DNA of 64,000 nt from CAYUHJ01 sp964444365. Its GTDB lineage: Bacteria > Planctomycetota > Planctomycetia > Gemmatales > Gemmataceae. Position 1 is the first letter of the stretch, and the number at the start of each line of letters is the position of its first letter. The translations under genes and the position numbers were made by a program. Under the pieces are notes generated by a model, which made no database searches, was not told where the DNA came from, and saw nothing but the letters and a program-made list of their open reading frames with translations. The DNA lies in contig CAYUHJ010000003.1 in the NCBI GenBank assembly GCA_964444365.1, positions 1 to 64,000 of the forward strand. The letters are read 5' to 3'. Positions 40,371-49,210 of this stretch are shown piece by piece.

Positions 40371-42017
40371 ATGACCGCCACCGGGATCGCCGCCGCCACG
40401 CCGCTCGGATGGTGGAAACCGCTCCTCGCCGGGCCGACCGCCGACCCGGTCGCCGCCCGCGACGTGGTGGGCGACTTGCGCGTCCCGGTCGCCGTCGTGA
40501 GGATGCCGAACGCCGTCGGCGTCGCCCCCGGCGGGGAAGCCGTCGTCGGCGGCACCGGCACCCTCACCGATGCGTTCCCGCTCCTCGCCCTCCTCCCCCC
40601 GCTGACGCCGGACCGCCTCGGCGACCCCGGCTTCCTCGCCGACCACGGGCTGAAGTACCCGTACATGACCGGGGCGATGGCCAACGGCATCGCGTCGTGT
40701 GACATCGTCGAGGCGATGGGCCACGCCGGGATGCTCGGCAGCTTCGGGGCGGCGGGACTGTCCGTCGAGCGCGTCACCCAAGCCATCGACCGGCTCAAGG
40801 CGAACCTCGGCGAAAAACCGTTCGCGGTGAACCTGATCCACAGCCCGAACGAACCGGCCCACGAAGCCGCCGTCGCGGATCTGCTCCTTCGCACCGGCGT
40901 CCGGCTCGTCGAGGCGTCCGCGTACATCGACCTGACCCCGGCGATCGTCCGCTACCGGGTCGCCGGGCTGACGCGCGGCCCGGACGGCCGGGTGATCCCC
41001 CGCAACCGGGTCATCGCGAAGGTGTCCCGCGTCGAGGTGGCGACGAAGTTCCTGAGCCCGCCGCCAGCCCGGATTCTGAAGGAGCTGCTCGCGGCGGGGC
41101 ACATCACCGACGAACAGGCGGACATCGCGGCGAACGTGCCGATGTGCGACGACCTGACGGCGGAGGCGGACTCCGGCGGGCACACGGACAACCGCCCGGC
41201 CATTACGCTGCTTCCGACGCTGCTCGCGCTGCGGGACCGGCTGCATGCGGAGTCCCTGTACCCCGGCAAGCCGCGGGTCGGGCTCGCCGGGGGGATCGCC
41301 ACCCCGGACGCGGTGGCGGCGGCGTTCGCGATGGGGGCGGGGTACGTCGTCACCGGCAGCGTGAATCAGGCGTGCGTCGAGTCCGGGTCGTCCGACGGCG
41401 TGCGTAAGATGCTCTCGGAGGCGGGGCAGGCGGACGTGGCGATGGCCCCCGCCGCGGACATGTTCGAGATGGGCGTGAAGCTGCAAGTGCTCAAGCGCGG
41501 CACGATGTTCCCGATGCGGGCCGGCAAGCTGTACGAACTTTACCGACAATTCCCGAGTTGGGAGGCGATTCCCGAGGCGGAACGCGCCCAAGTGGAGAAG
41601 AACCTCCTGCGCGGCCGCTTCGCCGACGTGTGGGAAGCGACCCGCGAGTTCTGGAAGGGCCGCGACCCGACGATGCTGCCGAAGGCGGATTCCGACCCGA
41701 AGCAGAAGATGGCGCTGGTGTTCCGGTGGTACCTGGGGCTGTCGAGCCGGTGGGCGAACGTCGGCGAGCCGACCCGGCAGGTGGACTATCAGGTGTGGTG
41801 TGGTCCCGCCATGGGCGCTTTTAACGAGTGGGCAAAGGGGTCGTTTCTGGAAAACCCCGCAAACCGGGGGGTCGTTCCCGTCGCCAGGAATTTACTATAC
41901 GGGGCGTGCGTTCGCCTGCGGCGGGCGGCGATGCGGCAGCAGGGGGTCGACCTCCCGGACGCCGCGTTCCCCCTCCGGCCCCTCCCGGCGGACGAACTCG
42001 ACCCGCGGTTGACTTGA
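40371..42017 (+). CDS. pfaD: PfaD-like FMN enoyl reductase
   Basis: 548 aa. An FMN-dependent nitronate-monooxygenase-type barrel with the PfaD layout: a ~90-residue N-terminal part, KYPYMTGAMANGIASCDIVE, AVNLIHSPNEPAHE, RVGLAGGIATPDAVAAAFAM and GAGYVVTGSVNQA; the C-terminal VFRWYLGLSSRWANVGEP is typical of PfaD and of trans-acting reductases in polyketide systems. In Pfa systems it reduces enoyl-ACP during chain growth. It ends 15 nt before the lipid-synthase gene, which it very probably serves. Confidence 0.9.
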   Translation: MTATGIAAATPLGWWKPLLAGPTADPVAARDVVGDLRVPVAVVRMPNAVGVAPGGEAVVGGTGTLTDAFPLLALLPPLTPDRLGDPGFLADHGLKYPYMTGAMANGIASCDIVEAMGHAGMLGSFGAAGLSVERVTQAIDRLKANLGEKPFAVNLIHSPNEPAHEAAVADLLLRTGVRLVEASAYIDLTPAIVRYRVAGLTRGPDGRVIPRNRVIAKVSRVEVATKFLSPPPARILKELLAAGHITDEQADIAANVPMCDDLTAEADSGGHTDNRPAITLLPTLLALRDRLHAESLYPGKPRVGLAGGIATPDAVAAAFAMGAGYVVTGSVNQACVESGSSDGVRKMLSEAGQADVAMAPAADMFEMGVKLQVLKRGTMFPMRAGKLYELYRQFPSWEAIPEAERAQVEKNLLRGRFADVWEATREFWKGRDPTMLPKADSDPKQKMALVFRWYLGLSSRWANVGEPTRQVDYQVWCGPAMGAFNEWAKGSFLENPANRGVVPVARNLLYGACVRLRRAAMRQQGVDLPDAAFPLRPLPADELDPRLT

Positions 42018-42032
42018 AAGCGGAGCATTGAC

Positions 42033-45000
42033 TTGACCGAGACTTCTCCCGCCCCGCTGGCGATCGTCGGCATCGGCTGCCTGTTCCCGAAGGCGGACGG
42101 CCCCGGCGCGTTCTGGGCGAACGTCAAGCACGGCGTCGACGGCATCTCCGACGTGCCGACCGACACGCACTGGAACCCCGCGGACTATTTCGACGCCGAC
42201 CCCAAGGCCCCGGACATGACGTACGCGCGGCGAGGGGGCTTCCTCTCCGCGGTGCCGTTCAACCCGCTGGAATTCGGCATCCCGCCGCGGGACATCGAGG
42301 CAACGGATACTTCGCAACTGCTCGGCCTCGTCGCGGCGAAGATGGCGTTGAACGACGCGGGGATTCGGTTCAAGGATCAAGTTCTTGCCCCCTCCCCCCT
42401 TGGGGGGGAGGGCGGGGGTGGGGGGTCTGCGCTCCCTTCCCCAAGCGACCCCCACCCGAACCCTCCCCCCTCCCAGGGGGAGGGAACCAAACCGCCGGTC
42501 GACCGCAACCGCGTCTCCGTCATCCTCGGCGTCACCGGCACGCTCGAACTCGTCGTCCCGCTCGGGGCGCGGCTCGGCCACCCGAAGTGGAAGCAGGCGA
42601 TGAAGGACGCCGGCATCCCGGACGAGGCCGCCGAGGACGCCGCCGCCCGCATCGCGGACAGCTACGTCCCCTGGCAGGAAAACAGCTTCCCCGGCCTGCT
42701 CGGGAACGTCGTCGCCGGGCGGATCGCAAACAAGCTCGACCTCGGCGGCACGAACTGCGTCGTCGACGCGGCGTGCGCCTCGTCGCTGAGTGCCGTTCAC
42801 CTTGCCGCGCTGGAGCTACAAGCCGGCCGGTGCGACGTCGCGGTCACCGGCGGCGTCGACACGTTCAACGACATCTTCATGTTCATGTGCTTCTCGAAGA
42901 CGCCGGCCCTGTCGCCGACGGGCAACGCGAAGCCGTTCGACGCGGCCGGGGACGGCACCATCCTCGGCGAAGGGCTCGGCATCGTCGTGTTGAAGCGCCT
43001 CGCCGACGCCGAGCGCGACGGCGACCGCGTCTACGCCGTCATCCGCGGGATCGGTTCGAGCAGCGACGGCAAGGGGAACGCGATCTACGCCCCGAGCGCC
43101 GCCGGGCAGAAGAAGTGCCTGGAAACCGCGTACAAACTCGCGGGCGTGACCCCGGACACGATCGAACTCGTCGAGGCCCACGGCACCGGCACGAAGGTCG
43201 GCGACACCGTCGAGGCGACCGCGCTGTGCGACGTCTACACGGTTAGCCGCGAGGCGCAGCCGAGCGGATCGACCCCGTGGTGCGCCGTCGGCAGCGTCAA
43301 ATCCCAGATCGGCCACACCAAGGCCGCCGCCGGGTCCGCGTCGCTCATCAAGGCGGCGCTCGCGGTGTACAACAAGGTTCTTCCCCCCACCCTCAAAGTC
43401 ACTCAACCCGTCGACCCGTTCCGCGCCGCGGACTCGCCATTCTACGTCAACACGCAGATGCGGCCGTGGCTGCCGAAGGTGGAGCATCCTCGCCGGGCGG
43501 CGCTCTCCGCGTTCGGCTTCGGCGGCTCGAACTTCCACGCGGTGTTGGAGGAACACCGACCGGGGAAGGTGGAACCGGACTGGGACGGCAGCGTCGAGAT
43601 TCTGGCACTGAGCGGCGATTCCGCAAACGCGATCGTCGGCGAACTCGACCGGATTGGAACCCTTCTGACTCCCTCCCCCCTTGGGGGGGAGGGTGGGGGT
43701 GGGGGGTATCTTCCCGCCCGAAGCGACCCCCACCCTAACCCTCCCCCCTCCCAGGGGGAGGGAACAAAACGAGGTTTCGCCCACTTCGCCCGTGCCGCGG
43801 AAGCGTCCCGCTCCACCTTCCAGGCGGACGCCCCCTGTCGCCTGGTTCTCGTCGCGCAACGGGATGCCACCGACCTGCCCAAGCTTCTTTCCAACGCGAA
43901 GGCGAAGCTCACCGCCGAGCCCGACGCGAAGGCGTGGCACACCCCGGACGGCGCGTTCTACGGCACCGGCCCGGCCCCCGGCGGCGTCGGCGTGCTGTTC
44001 CCCGGCCAGGGGTCGCAAGCCGTCGGGATGCTCCGCGATTTGACGTGCCTGTTCCCGGAAATGCTGGACGCGCTCGCCGCCGCCAACGAGCCGATCGGCG
44101 ACGTTCGGCTCTCCGAGCGCATCTACCCGCCGACCTCGTTCGACCCCGCCGCGAAGCAGCACCAGGAGGCGGCACTTCGCTCCACGGATGTTGCTCAACC
44201 GGCGATCGGGGCCGTCAGTTTCGGGGCGTGGAAGGTGCTCTCCGAGCGGTTCGGGGTGGACGCGGCCGCGTTCGCGGGGCACAGCTACGGGGAACTCGTC
44301 GCGCTGGCTGCGGCCGGCCGGCTCACGCCGGACGAGCTCGTCACGCTGTCCCGACTCCGCGGCAAGTTGATGGCCGAGCAGCGGGCCGGCGACCCGGGCG
44401 GGATGCTCGCCGTGTTCGCGCCGCTGGAAGAAATCGAAGCGGTGATGGCATCCGCTCAGCTCCAGGTGGTGATCGCGAACAAGAACGCGCCGAACCAGAC
44501 TGTCCTGTCCGGTTCCTCGGCGGACATCGCGGCGGCGGACAGTGCGTTCACCGAGCGGCAGATTCGTAGCGTCCGGCTGCCGGTGTCGGCCGGGTTCCAC
44601 AGCCCGCTGGTGGCGGACGCCGCGGTGCCGTTCCGGGAAGCCCTCGAAACTGTGGCGTTTCCGGAAGGAACCCGCCCGGTCTTCGCCAACACGACGGCCG
44701 CCGAGTACCCCGCCGACCCGGCCGCCGCCCGCGACTTGCTCGGGAACCAGCTGGCGAAACCGGTCGCGTTCGCGGACGAAATCCGTGCGATGGTCGCGGC
44801 CGGCGTTCGGACGTTCGTCGAAGTGGGTCCGGGGTCCGTGCTCACCCGGCTCGCCGAGGCGACATTATCGGGCGCGGGCGGACCGGAACTTGAGACGTTT
44901 TCGCTGGATGCCTCATCCGGTCGCCGGCCGGGCGTGTTAGACTTGGCACAGTTGCTCGCCCGCCTGGCGGCCCGGGGCCACGCCGTCCGCTTGGCGGCCT

Positions 45001-48000
45001 GGGAGGCCGGGAGCCGGTGCCGACCCGCGCCGGACCCGAAGCCCGGCCCGACGGTCCCGCTGTGCGGGGCGAACTACGTCAACCCCCGGCCGAAGCGGCC
45101 GGCCCGGCCTCCGCTCGCGGGGCCGGCCCCCGCGCGAGCCGACGACCGCCCACCGTCCCGCCCTGGTGCTTCCGCAATGCCCGACCCGACGCACGCCCCG
45201 TCGGCGTTGCAGGTGACGCAGCAGACGCTCGCGGCCCTGCAGCGCATGCAAGAAGACACCGCCCGCCTGCACCGGCAGTTCCTGGAGTCTCAGGAGCAGG
45301 CCCAGCGGACGCTCTTCGCGCTGGTGACCCAGCAGCAGGCCCTGCTGTTCCCCGGCGGCATCCCGGCCGCGCCGGCCGCGGCCCCGGTTCCCGCCCCGTT
45401 CGTTCCGCCGCCGGCTCCCGTTCCGCCGGCCCCGCCCGCCTACGCCGCGACCCCGGCGATTCCCGCGGCCGCCATCATTCGCCCGGCGGTCCCGGCCTCG
45501 CCGCCGCCGGCCCGCGTCCCCACGCCGCCCCCGCCCAGGGTCGTGCCTGCTCCGGCCCCCGCACCCGTCGCCAAGGCCCCGGACGCCAACGGCCACCCGA
45601 AGGCCCTGCCCGCCGTCGCCCCGGACGTCGAGAAGACGCTCTTGGCGGTGGTGGCGGAGAAGACGGGGTACCCGGCGGACATGCTGACCCTGGACATGGC
45701 CCTGGACGCGGACCTCGGGGTCGACTCGATCAAGCGGGTGGAGATCCTGTCGGCGCTGCAGGAGAAGCTGCCGGCCGCCCCGGTGGTGAAGCCCGAGCAC
45801 CTCGGCACCCTCCACACCCTCCGCGACGTCGCCAACTTCCTGGCCGGCGGCACGACGAGTTCCTTCCACGAACTCCCCGGCATCGACTCGTTCACCCGCC
45901 CGGACGGCGTCGAATCCCCGTCCACGCTGAACATCGCCGGGCCGATCGAGATGTCCGGCGGGGACTCGATGTACCCGATCGCGTCCGGCGACCCCGCGAC
46001 GCTCGGCGTGTCGGCCCCGACCGCGGAGGACGTCGAGAAGACGCTCTTGGCGGTGGTGGCGGAGAAGACGGGGTACCCGGCGGACATGCTGACCCTGGAC
46101 ATGGCCCTGGACGCGGACCTCGGGGTCGACTCGATCAAGCGGGTGGAGATCCTGTCGGCGCTGCAGGAGAAGCTGCCGGCCGCCCCGGTGGTGAAGCCCG
46201 AGCACCTCGGCACCCTCCACACCCTCCGCGACGTCGCCAACTTCCTCGCCCGGCCGACCGGGTCGCCGAGCACGGCGAACGTGCCGGTCCAGCGGAACCC
46301 GAACGAGTCGGGCGCGTCCGCGGCCGGGCTCACCGCGAAGCTGCCCCCGCTGACCGCGTCGCCCCCCGAGCCGCAGTCGATCGCTCCGGACCCCTTCCCG
46401 ACGTTCGCGGACGCGGTCAACCCGCTGTCGGCCCTGCCCGCGGCCACGCCCGTCCACCTGCCGACGCTCCCGCCCCCGCCGGCGGCCCCCGCCTCGAAGC
46501 CGACGCCCGAGCCGCCCGCCCCGGACTCCCCGCGGAGCGGCCCGTTCGAGACGCTGCGCGCCGGGTCGCAGTCGGTCAACCTCGACCGCGTCGAGCGGAG
46601 CATCCTCCAGGCCGTCGACCTGGACCCCGGCAACGCCCGCGCCCGGATCCCGCTGGCCGCCGGCGGCGAGGTCTGGGTGGTCGCGCCGGACGACGCCTTC
46701 TCGCAGCACATCGCCACGGAGCTCGGCAAGCAAGGGCTGACGGCGATCCCGTTCCCGTGGGCCGACCCGGAAATCCTGAAGCCGTCCGGCAACCCGGTCG
46801 GGCTGGTGCTGGTCGCCCCGGCCCGCACCGCCGCCGGCATCCCGCTGAACCGCATCGGGTTCCGGTGGCTCCAGAACGCCGGGCCGAAGTTGCGGGCGGC
46901 CGCCAAGCCCGGCGGCGCGGCCGTGTTCGCCACCGTGGCCCGCCTCGACGGCGCGTTCGGCCTCGGCGACCTGAGCCCGGACGCCGACCCGACCGCCGGC
47001 GGCCTCGCGGGGCTGGCGAAGACCGCCCGCCACGAGTGGCCGGAAGTCGCGCACAAGGCGATCGACGTGGCCCCCGAGTTCGCCGACGCGGACCCGGCCC
47101 AGTCCGCCGCCGCCGTCACGGAGGAAATCCTGTTCGCCGGCCCGGTGGAAGTCGGCGTCTCCGCCGAACACCGCTGCACGCTCGAACTCGTCCGCACCGT
47201 TCGGCGGCAGGGGACGACCGCGCCCGTGTTCGGCCCCCGCGACGTGGTCATCGTCACCGGCGGGGCCCGCGGCGTGACCGCGGAAGCGGCCGTCGCGCTG
47301 GCCGAAGTCTACCAGCCGACGCTGATCCTCACCGGCCGGACGCCGCCGTTCACCGGCCCGGAACCCGAGTGGATTCGCCCCCACACCGACGAAGCCGCGA
47401 TGAAGAAGGCGATCGCCGACCACCTCGGGGCGAACGCCACCCCGAAGGCCGTCGGCGAGTACTACGCGAAGGTGCTCGGCCAGCGGGAGATCGCCCGCAA
47501 CCTCGCCCGCGTCGAGGCGGCCGGGTCGAAGGTCGCGTACTTCCCCATGAACATCACCACCGGCAAGCAGGTCGCGGACCTGCTGCACAAGGTGCAGGTG
47601 AAGTTCGGCCCCGTCACCGGGCTCGTCCACGGGGCCGGCGTCCTCGCAGACCGCAAGATCGAGGACCTGTCCCCGGACCAGTTCGACCTCGTGTACTCCA
47701 CCAAGGTCGACGGCCTGCGGCACCTGCTCGACCTGCTCGGGCACCAGGAACTGAAGGCCGTCGTGCTGTTCAGTTCGTCCACCGGCCGGTACGGGCGGAC
47801 CGGGCAACTGGCCTACGCCGCCGCCAACGAGGTGCTGAACAAGACCGCCCAGGTGGAAGCCCGCAAGCGGCCGACCGCCCGCGTCGTCGCGATCAACTGG
47901 GGGCCGTGGGGCGGCGGCATGGTCACGCCCGCCCTGAAGAAGCTGTTCGAGGCCGAGGGCGTCGGCCTGATCCCGCTGCAGGAAGGCGGCCTGTTCGCCG

Positions 48001-49046
48001 TCCAGGAACTGACCGCGACCGGCCGGGCCGTCGAGGTCGTCGCCGCCGGCAAGCTCCGGTCGACCAAGCTCGCGACCGCCACGATGGGCACCCCCGGAAT
48101 GCCCGCGTCCCCGGCCATCAGCACCGAGCCCGGCACCAACGGCAGCGGCCCGTCCTCCGGCGGGCTGCCCCCGACGCCCGAGCTCGCCGTCGTGTTCGAG
48201 CGGCAACTCGACATCCCGTCGCACCCCGTGCTGCGGTCCCACGTCCTCGACGGCCGGGCCGTCCTGCCGATGGCCCTGCACATGGAGTGGCTCGCCCACG
48301 CCGCCCTGCACGGCAACCCCGGCCTTGTGTTCCACGGGTTCAACGACCTCCGCATCACCCACGGCGTCATGGTCGAGGACGGCAACACGACGACGCTCAA
48401 GGTGCTCGCCGGGAAGGCGTCCAAGCACGACAAGAGCTTCCACGTCCCGGTCGAACTGCGCGGCAAGCGGCGGGACGGCCGGGAGGCGATCCACTCGCGG
48501 GCGGAAGTGGTGCTCACCGCCGCGCTGCCGAAGCCGCCGTTCGCGGACAAGACCCCGGACGTGCAGCCGTACCCGCACCCGATCGACGAGGTGTACCGCT
48601 ACTTCCTGTTCCACGGCCCGGAACTGCACGCGATTGAGCGCATCGACGGCCTGACCGACACCGCGTTCGTGGCGACGGCGTACCCCGCCCCCGCCCCGAG
48701 CGAGTGGTTCACGAGCCCGCTCCGGTCCGCGTGGGTGGCCGACCCGCTGGTGATCGACGCCGCGTTCCAGATGATGATCTTGTGGAGCTTCGCCCAGCAC
48801 GGGGCCGGCAGCCTGCCGTGCTTCGCGGGCCGCTACCGCCAGTTCCGCCGGGCATTCCCGGCCGGCCCGGTGAAGGTGGTGATCCGCGTCACCCGCGACA
48901 ACGGCAGCTTCGCCCGCTCGGACATCGACTTCCTCGACTCCGAGGGGCTGGTGATCGCGCAAATGCAGGATTACGAGTGCGTCATCGACCGGCAGCTCGA
49001 CCAGGCGTTCCGCCGGAACCAGCTTGCGCCCCGGGTGCGGCAGTAG
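42033..49046 (+). CDS. Pfa-type lipid/polyketide synthase, KS-AT-ACP-ACP-KR-DH
   Basis: 2337 aa from a TTG at 42033 with GGAG 8 nt upstream. In order: KS with Cys248 in VDAACASSLS, His383 in EAHGTGT and His428 in SQIGHTK; AT with Ser751 in GHSYGE; a Gln/Pro-rich linker; two ACPs with Ser1232 and Ser1367 in GVDSIKR; a KR region with TGGARGV near 1745 and Tyr1928; and a C-terminal DH with SHPVLRSHVLDG and DAAFQ motifs. The layout resembles PfaA and related secondary-lipid synthases. No second KS (chain-length factor), no PfaC-type DH pair and no phosphopantetheinyl transferase are here. Two family B palindromes add residues ~119-153 and ~546-578. Product unknown, likely a long-chain lipid or polyene. 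Confidence 0.92.
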   Translation: MTETSPAPLAIVGIGCLFPKADGPGAFWANVKHGVDGISDVPTDTHWNPADYFDADPKAPDMTYARRGGFLSAVPFNPLEFGIPPRDIEATDTSQLLGLVAAKMALNDAGIRFKDQVLAPSPLGGEGGGGGSALPSPSDPHPNPPPSQGEGTKPPVDRNRVSVILGVTGTLELVVPLGARLGHPKWKQAMKDAGIPDEAAEDAAARIADSYVPWQENSFPGLLGNVVAGRIANKLDLGGTNCVVDAACASSLSAVHLAALELQAGRCDVAVTGGVDTFNDIFMFMCFSKTPALSPTGNAKPFDAAGDGTILGEGLGIVVLKRLADAERDGDRVYAVIRGIGSSSDGKGNAIYAPSAAGQKKCLETAYKLAGVTPDTIELVEAHGTGTKVGDTVEATALCDVYTVSREAQPSGSTPWCAVGSVKSQIGHTKAAAGSASLIKAALAVYNKVLPPTLKVTQPVDPFRAADSPFYVNTQMRPWLPKVEHPRRAALSAFGFGGSNFHAVLEEHRPGKVEPDWDGSVEILALSGDSANAIVGELDRIGTLLTPSPLGGEGGGGGYLPARSDPHPNPPPSQGEGTKRGFAHFARAAEASRSTFQADAPCRLVLVAQRDATDLPKLLSNAKAKLTAEPDAKAWHTPDGAFYGTGPAPGGVGVLFPGQGSQAVGMLRDLTCLFPEMLDALAAANEPIGDVRLSERIYPPTSFDPAAKQHQEAALRSTDVAQPAIGAVSFGAWKVLSERFGVDAAAFAGHSYGELVALAAAGRLTPDELVTLSRLRGKLMAEQRAGDPGGMLAVFAPLEEIEAVMASAQLQVVIANKNAPNQTVLSGSSADIAAADSAFTERQIRSVRLPVSAGFHSPLVADAAVPFREALETVAFPEGTRPVFANTTAAEYPADPAAARDLLGNQLAKPVAFADEIRAMVAAGVRTFVEVGPGSVLTRLAEATLSGAGGPELETFSLDASSGRRPGVLDLAQLLARLAARGHAVRLAAWEAGSRCRPAPDPKPGPTVPLCGANYVNPRPKRPARPPLAGPAPARADDRPPSRPGASAMPDPTHAPSALQVTQQTLAALQRMQEDTARLHRQFLESQEQAQRTLFALVTQQQALLFPGGIPAAPAAAPVPAPFVPPPAPVPPAPPAYAATPAIPAAAIIRPAVPASPPPARVPTPPPPRVVPAPAPAPVAKAPDANGHPKALPAVAPDVEKTLLAVVAEKTGYPADMLTLDMALDADLGVDSIKRVEILSALQEKLPAAPVVKPEHLGTLHTLRDVANFLAGGTTSSFHELPGIDSFTRPDGVESPSTLNIAGPIEMSGGDSMYPIASGDPATLGVSAPTAEDVEKTLLAVVAEKTGYPADMLTLDMALDADLGVDSIKRVEILSALQEKLPAAPVVKPEHLGTLHTLRDVANFLARPTGSPSTANVPVQRNPNESGASAAGLTAKLPPLTASPPEPQSIAPDPFPTFADAVNPLSALPAATPVHLPTLPPPPAAPASKPTPEPPAPDSPRSGPFETLRAGSQSVNLDRVERSILQAVDLDPGNARARIPLAAGGEVWVVAPDDAFSQHIATELGKQGLTAIPFPWADPEILKPSGNPVGLVLVAPARTAAGIPLNRIGFRWLQNAGPKLRAAAKPGGAAVFATVARLDGAFGLGDLSPDADPTAGGLAGLAKTARHEWPEVAHKAIDVAPEFADADPAQSAAAVTEEILFAGPVEVGVSAEHRCTLELVRTVRRQGTTAPVFGPRDVVIVTGGARGVTAEAAVALAEVYQPTLILTGRTPPFTGPEPEWIRPHTDEAAMKKAIADHLGANATPKAVGEYYAKVLGQREIARNLARVEAAGSKVAYFPMNITTGKQVADLLHKVQVKFGPVTGLVHGAGVLADRKIEDLSPDQFDLVYSTKVDGLRHLLDLLGHQELKAVVLFSSSTGRYGRTGQLAYAAANEVLNKTAQVEARKRPTARVVAINWGPWGGGMVTPALKKLFEAEGVGLIPLQEGGLFAVQELTATGRAVEVVAAGKLRSTKLATATMGTPGMPASPAISTEPGTNGSGPSSGGLPPTPELAVVFERQLDIPSHPVLRSHVLDGRAVLPMALHMEWLAHAALHGNPGLVFHGFNDLRITHGVMVEDGNTTTLKVLAGKASKHDKSFHVPVELRGKRRDGREAIHSRAEVVLTAALPKPPFADKTPDVQPYPHPIDEVYRYFLFHGPELHAIERIDGLTDTAFVATAYPAPAPSEWFTSPLRSAWVADPLVIDAAFQMMILWSFAQHGAGSLPCFAGRYRQFRRAFPAGPVKVVIRVTRDNGSFARSDIDFLDSEGLVIAQMQDYECVIDRQLDQAFRRNQLAPRVRQ
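42388..42488. repeat. Palindromic repeat, family B copy 3 (in-frame, inside KS)
   Basis: CCCCCTCCCCCCTTGGGGGG with GGAGGGCGGGGGTGGGGG on the left; ACCCCCACCCGAACCCTCCC and CTCCCAGGGGGAGGGAAC on the right. It is translated as ~34 Pro/Gly-rich residues between LNDAGIRFKDQ and PPVDRNRVSVILG of the KS domain. Confidence 0.93.
43240..43266 (+). repeat. 27-nt segment shared with the M16 gene (copy 1)
   Basis: CGGTTAGCCGCGAGGCGCAG followed by CCGAGCG, in the KS loop read as VSREAQPSG. The copy at 62078-62104 differs at one base and is read in the same frame as VSREAKPSE. The two proteins are unrelated. Confidence 0.75.
43670..43764. repeat. Palindromic repeat, family B copy 4 (in-frame, KS-AT linker)
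   Basis: Nearly the same as copy 3, and read in the same frame: PSPLGGEGGGGG, then SDPHPNPPPSQGEGTK. It lies in the linker after the KS domain, between ELDRIGT and RGFAHFARAA. Confidence 0.93.
45623..45841 (+). repeat. 219-bp direct repeat, ACP1 unit
   Basis: Starts at GGACGTCGAGAAGACGCTC and ends at GTCGCCAACTTCCT. Identical base by base to 46028-46246 as far as I can read, offset 405 nt. Encodes the whole ACP, including GVDSIKR. Confidence 0.95.
46028..46246 (+). repeat. 219-bp direct repeat, ACP2 unit
   Basis: Second identical copy. The sequences between and after the two units are unrelated to each other, so identity stops sharply at the domain borders. Confidence 0.95.
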
Positions 49047-49058
49047 CAGGAGACCCGT

Positions 49059-49199
49059 CTGTTCATTCTCACTCACCTGATCTCAGATCCGGACGTGACG
49101 CACCCGACTGGGGGTGATGTGGAAAGCTATGTGCGGCAGAAAATAGAGTTCTGCCTCGAAGGGCAAGACGGCACACACATGGACTCACCCACGGGTTGA
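49059..49199 (+). CDS. Candidate 46-aa ORF or read-through extension (uncertain)
   Basis: Directly after the TAG of the lipid synthase, the same frame stays open for 50 codons to a TGA at 49199. It reads protein-like (ISDPDVTHPTGGDVESYVRQ, KIEFCLEGQDGTH). AGGAG at 49048 lies 6 nt before a CTG at 49059, and a GTG lies at 49095. It could be a small ORF with a rare start, a degenerate 3' end of the synthase gene, or chance. Base composition is less GC-rich than the synthase. Confidence 0.2.
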   Translation: MFILTHLISDPDVTHPTGGDVESYVRQKIEFCLEGQDGTHMDSPTG

Positions 49200-49210
49200 T
49201 TGACTGGGAT

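Noticed and set aside
44946..44960. Sigma-54 site in the lipid synthase gene (TTGGCACAGTTGCT)
   Set aside because: The spacing between GG and GC is too short, and it is within a coding domain linker.
45623..46246. CRISPR or other array made of the two 219-bp repeats
   Set aside because: There are only two units, they are coding and both encode ACP domains.
44937..49076. 1379-residue open frame antisense to the lipid synthase
   Set aside because: The sense frame carries ACP, KR and DH motifs; the antisense translation is a low-complexity mirror that repeats itself exactly where the ACPs repeat.
49047..49200. Remnant of a group II intron or RNA gene after the synthase
   Set aside because: The segment reads as an open frame, and I found no intron domain V or tRNA-like fold.
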